Below are positions 1 through 5,779 of a DNA stretch of 5,779 nucleotides, in pieces; the stretch's first letter is position 1; the number at the start of each line of letters is the position of its first letter. Below the pieces are notes generated by a model. It saw nothing but the letters and a program-made list of their open reading frames with translations. It made no database searches and was not told the DNA's origin. The position numbers were made by a program, and so were the translations under genes. The stretch spans positions 1-5,779 of the forward strand of contig JAEUSS010000341.1 in NCBI GenBank assembly GCA_016788685.1. Direction: 5' to 3'. The DNA comes from Prolixibacteraceae bacterium. GTDB taxonomy: Bacteria > Bacteroidota > Bacteroidia > Bacteroidales > Prolixibacteraceae.

Positions 1-390
1 GGAACACAGGGAATCGCCAATGCCACCGGCGCCGACGAAATCATCACCGGGAGTTTTGTCAATGCCAAAGCAATCGTTGATTACATCCGGAGACAAAACC
101 CGGAGCGAGTCTCGCTGGTTTGCATGGGTTACAGTTGCCAGTATCCGACCGACGAAGACACACTCCTGGCTGTTTATGTCAAAAACGAACTGGAAGGAAA
201 GCCCAATGACTTCCAGGCGATGGTCGAGCAACTCCGGAAAGGCGACGGAGCCCGTTTCTTTGCTCCGGAAAAACAAGAATGGGCGCCGGTGGCCGATTTC
301 GACCTGTGCCTCTCGCTCAACCGCTTCAGCTTTGTACTGAAAGTTGAACAGCAAAACGGACTGAATTACCTGAAGAAGATTGAACTTTAG
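1..390 (+). CDS. comB: 2-phosphosulfolactate phosphatase family protein (ComB), C-terminal part, 5' end cut by window
   Basis: The frame is open from base 1 to the TAG at 388-390 and gives 129 residues with no start inside the window, so the N-terminal part (roughly 100 residues if the family length of about 230-240 holds) lies upstream. Family-like wording is visible: GTQGI at fragment residues 1-5 (end of the T-N-G-T-x-A type motif), ADEIITGSFVNA at 11-22, VSLVCMG at 37-43 and the DEDTLLA block at 51-57. Known for the family: ComB is a Mg-dependent cytoplasmic hydrolase that converts 2-phospho-3-sulfolactate to 3-sulfolactate plus phosphate in coenzyme M biosynthesis. Homologues occur in many bacteria not known to make coenzyme M, so the substrate here is uncertain. 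The first ATG in frame (124) is internal and is not the true start. The next gene on the same strand starts 58 bases later. Confidence is good for the family and low for the exact reaction. Confidence 0.86.
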   Translation, partial: GTQGIANATGADEIITGSFVNAKAIVDYIRRQNPERVSLVCMGYSCQYPTDEDTLLAVYVKNELEGKPNDFQAMVEQLRKGDGARFFAPEKQEWAPVADFDLCLSLNRFSFVLKVEQQNGLNYLKKIEL

Positions 391-402
391 CTGAAGTTTT
401 TT
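382..402 (+). terminator. Possible weak intrinsic terminator after comB
   Basis: AACTT (383-387) pairs with AAGTT (394-398). The stem can be lengthened at both ends by a G-U pair (382/399 and 388/393), leaving a four-base loop AGCT, and is followed by T400-T402. The hairpin overlaps the comB stop codon (388-390). The stem is short and AT-rich and the T tract is partly used in the stem, so termination would be weak at best. It is the only candidate between comB and the following gene. Confidence 0.25.
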
Positions 403-414
403 CGGGATAAACGA

Positions 415-422
415 TAATTTTG
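415..422 (+). promoter_or_regulatory. Bacteroidetes-type -7 promoter element (TAnnTTTG) upstream of the PatB-like gene
   Basis: The octamer TAATTTTG matches the Bacteroidetes sigma-A -7 consensus TAnnTTTG exactly and ends 26 bases before the ATG at 449, which would give a leader of about 20 bases. About 20 bases upstream, where a -33 TTTG or TTG would be expected, I see only T-rich sequence with no clean match. The start is preceded by ACACGGAG, at most a very weak ribosome binding site, as is usual in this phylum. The 58-base gap suggests the gene may be transcribed independently of comB. Confidence 0.4.
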
Positions 423-448
423 AACACATTTAATTTACCGACACGGAG

Positions 449-1618
449 ATGAAAACATATAATTTTGACGAGCTGATTGACCGCACCAACACCAATTGCA
501 TCAAATACGACGGGCGTCAGATGTTCTTCGGAAATGCAGATTTGCTTCCTCTTTGGGTAGCCGACATGGACTTCAGGACACCTGATTTTATTGTTGATGC
601 TGTCAAAGAACGCGCCGGACACGAAATATTCGGGTATACTTTCCGGGCTGAGTCATACAATCAATCGATCGTCAACTGGCTCAAACGCCGCCACAACTGG
701 GACATTAAACCCGAATGGATCTCGTTTAGCCCGGGAGTCGTTGCCGGCCTGACCCTGGCTATCGAAGCGCTGTCAAAACCCGGAGATGGCGTAATTATTC
801 AGCCCCCGGTATATTTCCCGTTTTTTGATTCGGTAAAAAACACCGGCCGCACACTGATTGAAAATCCACTGAAACTCGAGAATGGCCGCTATCATTTTGA
901 CCTGGAAGACCTGAAGCAAAAGATTACGCCAAACACTAAACTATTACTGCTGAGCAATCCGCACAATCCGGGGGGAATGGCCTGGAACGAAAAAGAACTC
1001 ACCGGACTGGCAGAGGTTTGCCTGGCGCATAAAATTGTGATTATTTCTGACGAGATTCACTCCGACCTGATTTTTGAGGGCCACAAACACACGCCTCTGG
1101 CCGGAATCTCAGACGAAATTGCACAGAACTGCGTGGTTTGTATGGCTCCCAGCAAAACCTTCAATACGGCCGGATTAACTACCTCATTCCTGATCATCCC
1201 GAACAAACGGCATTTTGCTGCCTATGAGCGGCTGATGCGAGTTCCTCACCTTCACATGGGAAACATATTCGGAACCATAGCGCTCGAAGCGGCCTACACG
1301 CACGGCGACGAATGGCTGGCCCAACTGATGCAATACCTTCAGGGCAACTACACCCTTCTGGATGAATTTTTCCGCCAAAATCTTCCGGAAGTAAAAGTTA
1401 TGCGCCCCGATGCCACGTATTTAATCTGGCTCGATTTTTCGGCCTTTGGTCTCACCGATGAAGCTCTCAATCAGCAACTGATTGACGGTGGTGTCGGACT
1501 AAACCGCGGAGTACAATTCGGAAAACAAGGCAGTGGGTACATGCGCATCAACATTGGTTGTCCGCGTTCGGTTCTTCAGGAAGCACTACTCCGGATAAAA
1601 AATGTATTTCGGAAATAA
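449..1618 (+). CDS. patB: MalY/PatB family PLP-dependent cystathionine beta-lyase / aminotransferase
   Basis: This is a complete 389-residue fold-type I PLP enzyme of the length usual for MalY/PatB proteins (about 390). The N-terminal family signature LPLWVADMDF lies at 33-42, followed by the GYTF block at 62-65. Cofactor-site residues are in order: SNPHNPGG at 169-176 (N173 expected to contact the pyridine O3'), SDEIHSDL at 200-207 (D201 expected to pair with the pyridine nitrogen), SKTFNTAGL at 235-243 (K236 expected Schiff-base lysine), and MRINIG at 365-370 (R366 expected to bind the substrate carboxylate). Known members cleave the C-S bond of cystathionine, cysteine or cysteine conjugates to a thiol, pyruvate and ammonia; E. 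coli MalY also modulates MalT. The protein is cytoplasmic, with no signal peptide or membrane segment. The ATG at 449 gives the normal family N-terminus (MKTYNFDELIDR). It converges on the GT9 gene, with 29 bases between stop codons. The fold call is very secure. The C-S lyase role is inferred from the family, and a different aminotransferase specificity cannot be excluded. Confidence 0.93.
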   Translation: MKTYNFDELIDRTNTNCIKYDGRQMFFGNADLLPLWVADMDFRTPDFIVDAVKERAGHEIFGYTFRAESYNQSIVNWLKRRHNWDIKPEWISFSPGVVAGLTLAIEALSKPGDGVIIQPPVYFPFFDSVKNTGRTLIENPLKLENGRYHFDLEDLKQKITPNTKLLLLSNPHNPGGMAWNEKELTGLAEVCLAHKIVIISDEIHSDLIFEGHKHTPLAGISDEIAQNCVVCMAPSKTFNTAGLTTSFLIIPNKRHFAAYERLMRVPHLHMGNIFGTIALEAAYTHGDEWLAQLMQYLQGNYTLLDEFFRQNLPEVKVMRPDATYLIWLDFSAFGLTDEALNQQLIDGGVGLNRGVQFGKQGSGYMRINIGCPRSVLQEALLRIKNVFRK

Positions 1619-1647
1619 GTTAAAACAGGCAACGGCGTTTCGCAAAG

Positions 1648-2631
1648 CTAAAATTCGCGTTTTACCCAGTCAACAATGCGATTTTCGGGCAGGTCGTTCA
1701 TGCAGCGAAAGTGTTTTCGGGGACATTCGGGATAACCAAGCTTTGAGCACGGACGGCACGATAATCCTTTAACCTCAAGCATTTCGGATCCTGCGCCCGG
1801 TAAATAGGGATACATTCCCAGTTCGGGCGAGGTATTTCCCCAAACCGACAGTATCTTTTTGCGAAAAGCCGCTGCCACATGCATCAGTCCGGTATCGTTG
1901 GAAACCACCACCCGTGCGTTTTTTACCAGCGAGGCCGACTGGTTGATCCGCAATTTCCCGGTAAAATCCATTACATTCCCGGTATTCCACGACAAAATCT
2001 GAGCAGCAGCACCGCTCTCACTTTGGCCGCCAAGCAATACGAACCTGAATTGCGTCTGCGAAATTAAAGCCTTCAGCTTTTCTGCCGGTATTCTTTTAGT
2101 GGCATAGGTTCCGCCCAAAACGACGGCCACATATCCATTCCTGAAACTGCCGGGCAACAAATCCGGCCGAAATTCATCTTCTTCAGGAATAAAATAATCC
2201 AGTCCTTTGCGGTCATCCCGGATATTGAAAGCCCTGAGTGTTTGCAGATTCCGGTCGGCAACATGCGCAAGCGGCATGCCATGAAACTTCAGAAAAGTGA
2301 GCAGAAATTTGCGGATATTGAGTTTATTCAGGCTGTACGACTTTGCCTTAACTCCGCGTTTAACACGCAGGCTGCGGACATTATTTTGCAGATCAATGAC
2401 AAAATCGTAATGCTCTGTTTTCAGCCTTCTGACTGTATCCCGCAGCGATTCGTCCAACAGCTGAATTTTATCGATGTACGGGCTGCCCTTCAACAAATCA
2501 GCATTTTTCCTTTTGGTCAGGAAATGTATTTCGGTGTCCGGAAGTTGCTTTTTCAGGCAACGGACAACCGGCGATGTTAACACAATATCGCCAATGGAAC
2601 TGAACCGGATAATGAGAAATTTGGTTTTCAA
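1648..2631 (-). CDS. Glycosyltransferase family 9 protein (ADP-heptose:LPS heptosyltransferase-like)
   Basis: The 327-residue product has the two Rossmann halves of a GT-B, GT9 enzyme. The N-terminal nucleotide-fold signature IIRFSSIGDIVLTSP lies at 7-21, with D15 in the place of the catalytic Asp of WaaC/WaaF. K179 in TYATKRIP (175-182) is a candidate for the donor-phosphate lysine. The donor-binding motif SNDTGLMHVAAA is at 244-255, followed by VWGNTSPE at 263-270. A Cys cluster near the C-terminus (C292, C295, C303, C310; C-x2-C-x7-C-x6-C) is a recurring GT9 feature and may bind metal. Known members transfer heptose from ADP-heptose to the inner core of lipopolysaccharide at the cytoplasmic face of the inner membrane; acceptor and sugar cannot be read from sequence. 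No ATG is available. The frame meets a stop at 2661-2659, and TTG at 2631-2629 is the only conventional start that keeps the conserved N-terminus; ATT at 2652-2650 is a poorer option. The next in-frame Met is residue 119, far too late. The gene lies 65 bases after atpC and just after a terminator-like hairpin. Confidence 0.92.
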   Translation of the reverse strand: MKTKFLIIRFSSIGDIVLTSPVVRCLKKQLPDTEIHFLTKRKNADLLKGSPYIDKIQLLDESLRDTVRRLKTEHYDFVIDLQNNVRSLRVKRGVKAKSYSLNKLNIRKFLLTFLKFHGMPLAHVADRNLQTLRAFNIRDDRKGLDYFIPEEDEFRPDLLPGSFRNGYVAVVLGGTYATKRIPAEKLKALISQTQFRFVLLGGQSESGAAAQILSWNTGNVMDFTGKLRINQSASLVKNARVVVSNDTGLMHVAAAFRKKILSVWGNTSPELGMYPYLPGAGSEMLEVKGLSCRPCSKLGYPECPRKHFRCMNDLPENRIVDWVKREF

Positions 2632-2667
2632 AACAAAAGCCCTGAAGGGAATGAATCTTCAGGGCTT
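2628..2667 (-). terminator. Intrinsic terminator hairpin after atpDC, overlapping the start of the GT9 gene
   Basis: Bases 2637-2647 and 2657-2667 are perfect 11-bp inverted complements (core AGCCCTGAAG / CTTCAGGGCT) around a 9-base loop (2648-2656). Read on the - strand, the stem is followed at once by TTGTTTTG, so together with the stem end the transcript carries U4-G-U4. This is the layout of a rho-independent terminator and lies 29 bases past the atpC stop at 2697. On the + strand the downstream side is A-rich with no T tract, so it is oriented for the - strand. Oddly, the GT9 start codon TTG (2631-2629) falls inside the U-rich tail, 5 bases after the stem, so the same hairpin would also sit against the translation start of any read-through mRNA. 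Confidence 0.8.
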
Positions 2668-2696
2668 AAATATAATCAGTTTATCGCTTTAGCCGG

Positions 2697-2939
2697 CTAG
2701 ACCGACTCGGCAAGCACTATTATTTTGTTGTTTTTGTTCTCGACAACTCCACCGTCAACTTCAAAAAAAATCTCTTTCCCGGATTCTTCAACGATCTTAA
2801 TTTTTCCTTTTCCCAAAGTTGAAATTATGGGTGCGTGGTGGTTTAATATCTCAAAAGTACCTTTGCTCCCCGGCAATTGAACCAGGCTAACCTTTCCGGA
2901 GTAGATACTTTTATCGGGTGTTATAATTTCGAGTAACAT
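2697..2939 (-). CDS. atpC: F1Fo ATP synthase epsilon subunit (short form)
   Basis: The 80-residue product carries the N-terminal beta-sandwich domain of the F1 epsilon subunit: LEIITPDKSIYSG at 3-15, LPGSKGTFEIL at 22-32, NHHAPII at 33-39 and the closing GGVVENKNNKIIVLAE strand pair at 63-78. It binds gamma in the central stalk and the c-ring, coupling proton flow to catalysis in F1. Typical epsilon subunits have about 130-140 residues; this one stops after the sandwich, so the two-helix C-terminal domain that inhibits ATP hydrolysis in E. coli is absent. Short epsilons are common in Bacteroidetes, so this is not a truncation by mutation. The ATG at 2939-2937 gives the normal start; no clear Shine-Dalgarno is seen. 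It follows atpD by 42 bases on the same strand and is followed by a strong terminator hairpin, so atpD and atpC are very likely cotranscribed. Confidence 0.96.
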   Translation of the reverse strand: MLLEIITPDKSIYSGKVSLVQLPGSKGTFEILNHHAPIISTLGKGKIKIVEESGKEIFFEVDGGVVENKNNKIIVLAESV

Positions 2940-2981
2940 GAGTTAATTTTAAGAAGTTTGGGGGTTAAAACATAATTCAGA

Positions 2982-4502
<1,521 letters not shown>

Positions 4503-4590
4503 CTAAAAGCTGAAATTATTAAAAATGAACGAGACGATAACTTTTAAACCAATAAAACTGATACATCTTCGGAAAAAATGCTCCGGACTA

Positions 4591-5574
4591 TCAATGATCA
4601 CGTTTCATAATCACCTCTGCCAACTCAAGCAACACTGACTTTACTTCCCGATCCAGATCAATTTCTTCATAAACATTCAGCGCCGACTGGTAAAAATCCC
4701 CGATGAATGATTCTGTTATTTCTTTAATATTCAGATTATTATAAATACCTGTAATTGCCTGTATTTTTTCGTCGGCGTCAAACCGGTCTTTACCAAGCCA
4801 ATCCTGAATGACCTTTTGGGTATCTGTATCTGATAATTCCAGTGCCTTTAACAGAAGAAATGTTTTTTTGTTCGAGACAATATCGCCTCCGATTCTTTTC
4901 CCAAGCAAGCCTTGATCGGAAAAAACATCCAGCAGATCATCCTGAAGCTGAAAAGCGATACCTAAATTCAGTCCGAAAACATATAACAGATCTGCTGTTT
5001 TTGCCGGAGCATGGGCGGCCAATGCGCCAAGTTTAAGGCTGCAGGCGAGCAGCACGGCAGTTTTAAGCCGTATCATGTTCATGTACTCCGAGATCGAAAC
5101 ATCCGTCCTCGATTCAAAATCCATATCCAGTTGTTGTCCTTCGCATACCTCAAGGGCCGTCTGAGAGAACAGGCGTATCATTTGAGCTGTATCGGACGAC
5201 TCGCACCTCAGCAGATAATTGTATGCCATAATTGACATCGCATCGCCCGATAAAATCGCAACATTCTCGTTGTATTTTTTGTACACCGGCAAACGATTCC
5301 GCCTGATTTCGGCTTTATCCATAATATCGTCGTGCAACAACGTAAAATTATGAAAAACTTCGATGGCCAATGCTGCCGGGATTGCATTCTCAACGGTATT
5401 ACTGAATAAGTTGCAGGATAAAAGTGCCATTACCGGCCTCAATCTTTTCCCCCCCATCCCGAGTGCGTAGCCAACCGGCTCATACAGGTTTTTAGGTTCT
5501 GCCTGGCCTATCCGGCTGATCTCTTTGTCTATTTCTGCTGAAATAAACGATTGAAGCTCGTTGATTGTGTACAT
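4591..5574 (-). CDS. Polyprenyl (isoprenyl) diphosphate synthase family protein
   Basis: The 327-residue, all-helical trans-prenyltransferase condenses isopentenyl diphosphate onto an allylic diphosphate in the cytoplasm, feeding quinone side chains, carrier lipids or other isoprenoids. Visible motifs are GGKRLRP at 41-47 (IPP-binding K43 and R46), the first aspartate-rich motif HDDIMD at 81-86 (D82, D83, D86) followed by RR at 91-92, KT at 171-172, the second aspartate-rich motif FQLQDDLLD at 208-216 (D212, D213, D216), GGD at 229-231 and KKT at 236-238. All catalytic aspartates are present. Chain length: the fifth residue before the first Asp is aromatic (F77) and the first motif is DDxxD without the two-residue insert of bacterial FPP synthases. 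By the published chain-length rules this hints at a short (C15-C20) product rather than octaprenyl, but that is inference. The ATG at 5574-5572 gives the normal N-terminus. It precedes atpD on the same strand by 103 bases, with no convincing terminator between, so partial read-through is possible. Confidence 0.94.
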   Translation of the reverse strand: MYTINELQSFISAEIDKEISRIGQAEPKNLYEPVGYALGMGGKRLRPVMALLSCNLFSNTVENAIPAALAIEVFHNFTLLHDDIMDKAEIRRNRLPVYKKYNENVAILSGDAMSIMAYNYLLRCESSDTAQMIRLFSQTALEVCEGQQLDMDFESRTDVSISEYMNMIRLKTAVLLACSLKLGALAAHAPAKTADLLYVFGLNLGIAFQLQDDLLDVFSDQGLLGKRIGGDIVSNKKTFLLLKALELSDTDTQKVIQDWLGKDRFDADEKIQAITGIYNNLNIKEITESFIGDFYQSALNVYEEIDLDREVKSVLLELAEVIMKRDH

Positions 5575-5598
5575 AGTAATTTATTCTAGCAAAGCAAC

Positions 5599-5648
5599 TT
5601 TCATCCTTCTGAAGATCAATCATCACCTATTCAAATTTCAGGATGAAA
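5599..5648. repeat. 9-bp inverted repeat in the prenyl synthase leader region
   Basis: TTTCATCCT (5599-5607) and AGGATGAAA (5640-5648) are perfect inverted complements separated by 32 bases. A second, mutually exclusive pairing uses part of the right arm: AATTTC (5634-5639) with GAAATT (5645-5650) around the loop AGGAT. The left arm ends 25 bases upstream of the prenyl synthase ATG. It could be an operator-like dyad, an mRNA leader structure, or chance in AT-rich sequence; nothing in the sequence decides between these. Confidence 0.4.
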
Positions 5649-5667
5649 TTAAGCAAGCATGCCGATG

Positions 5668-5700
5668 AGAAAATAAGGATAAAGCGACTTAATTGACAAA
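5668..5700 (-). promoter_or_regulatory. Weak promoter candidate for the prenyl synthase gene
   Basis: On the - strand, TTTG (5700-5697) matches the Bacteroidetes -33 element and is followed after 21 bases by TATTTTCT (5675-5668), which keeps the TA and two of the last four bases of the TAnnTTTG -7 consensus. Spacing is acceptable but the -7 match is poor. It would give a leader of roughly 90 bases that contains the inverted repeat at 5599-5648. An alternative transcript could enter from a gene beyond the window. Confidence 0.22.
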
Positions 5701-5779
5701 CGAAAATAGGTATTATCTGGTGATTTTAAAAACAAAAAACCTAAACGGGCGAATAAAATACTCCGGGTAAAACATGTCG

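Larger units (their letters stand above)
5575..5779. other. Intergenic region upstream of the prenyl synthase; no supported gene
   Basis: These 205 bases are AT-rich and carry no supported coding frame on either strand. They contain an inverted repeat (5599-5648), a weak promoter candidate on the - strand (5668-5700) and T/A-rich runs near 5724-5740. An ATG at 5774-5776 followed by TCG could open a divergent + strand gene, but only two codons are visible, so no gene is called. If a divergent gene does start there, this would be a shared promoter region. Confidence 0.6.

Noticed and set aside
20..340. Open + strand frame of 106 codons at the window start
   Set aside because: It lies out of frame over the comB coding sequence. 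The comB frame has recognisable family motifs, while this one has none and is rich in Ser, Arg and Trp, typical of a shadow frame.
1619..1650. Possible bidirectional terminator between the convergent PatB-like and GT9 genes
   Set aside because: Only GCG-TTT-CGC and a distant TAAAAC/GTTTTA pair (1621-1626/1659-1664) are present. Neither makes a stable stem with a T tract.
2242..2580. Open + strand frame of 112 codons inside the GT9 gene
   Set aside because: It is antisense to the conserved GT9 N-terminal half and shows no recognisable domain or start context, so it is a shadow.
2947..2970. TTTTAA/TTAAAA inverted pair between atpD and atpC
   Set aside because: All A-T, 6 bp, in a 42-base operon gap. 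Chance is the simpler explanation.
4566..4590. Possible terminator after the prenyl synthase (CGGA/TCCG around a T-rich loop)
   Set aside because: The stem is only 4 bp and the T run is in the loop rather than after the stem, so it does not look like an intrinsic terminator.
5693..5716. TTGACA followed by TATTAT on the + strand, resembling an E. coli sigma-70 promoter for a divergent gene
   Set aside because: The spacing is only 12 bases, and Bacteroidetes do not use this consensus. No TAnnTTTG element follows at the right distance.

Overview
This window looks like an ordinary chromosomal core region of a Bacteroidota (Bacteroidetes) bacterium, probably from the Bacteroidales/Marinilabiliales side; the order is an inference from protein style only. 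The evidence is: a roughly 80-residue ATP synthase epsilon subunit with only the N-terminal domain; a beta subunit with an extra block of about 27 residues and the [10 protein letters not shown] wording seen in this phylum; no clear Shine-Dalgarno sequences before the starts; and a TAnnTTTG-type promoter element. I found no mobile element, CRISPR array, tRNA or rRNA.

Layout. On the + strand, the window opens inside the C-terminal half of a 2-phosphosulfolactate phosphatase homologue (comB family, 1-390). A short gap (391-448) with a possible weak terminator and a good -7 promoter element leads to a complete MalY/PatB-type PLP-dependent C-S lyase/aminotransferase (449-1618). The rest is on the - strand and converges on that gene. 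In transcription order it holds a polyprenyl diphosphate synthase (5574-4591), ATP synthase beta atpD (4487-2982), ATP synthase epsilon atpC (2939-2697), a strong intrinsic-terminator hairpin (2637-2667), and a GT9 (ADP-heptose:LPS heptosyltransferase-like) glycosyltransferase (2631-1648). The last 205 bases (5575-5779) hold no supported gene. They contain a 9-bp inverted repeat, a weak promoter candidate for the prenyl synthase, and an ATG at 5774 that could begin a divergent gene running off the window.

How the genes fit together. atpD and atpC encode the catalytic and the central-stalk small subunit of F1 and form a two-gene unit; the other ATP synthase genes are not in the window, so the ATP synthase genes are probably split across loci. 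The prenyl synthase makes isoprenoid diphosphates for quinones or lipid carriers, and the GT9 enzyme probably acts on cell-surface glycans, so the - strand genes share an envelope/energy theme without forming one pathway. The PatB-like enzyme and the ComB homologue both touch sulfur compounds, but nothing here links them functionally.

The most curious detail is regulatory. The GT9 gene has no ATG start, and its only good start, TTG at 2631-2629, lies inside the U-rich tail of the hairpin that should terminate the atpDC transcript. I do not see an undescribed multi-gene system in this window.
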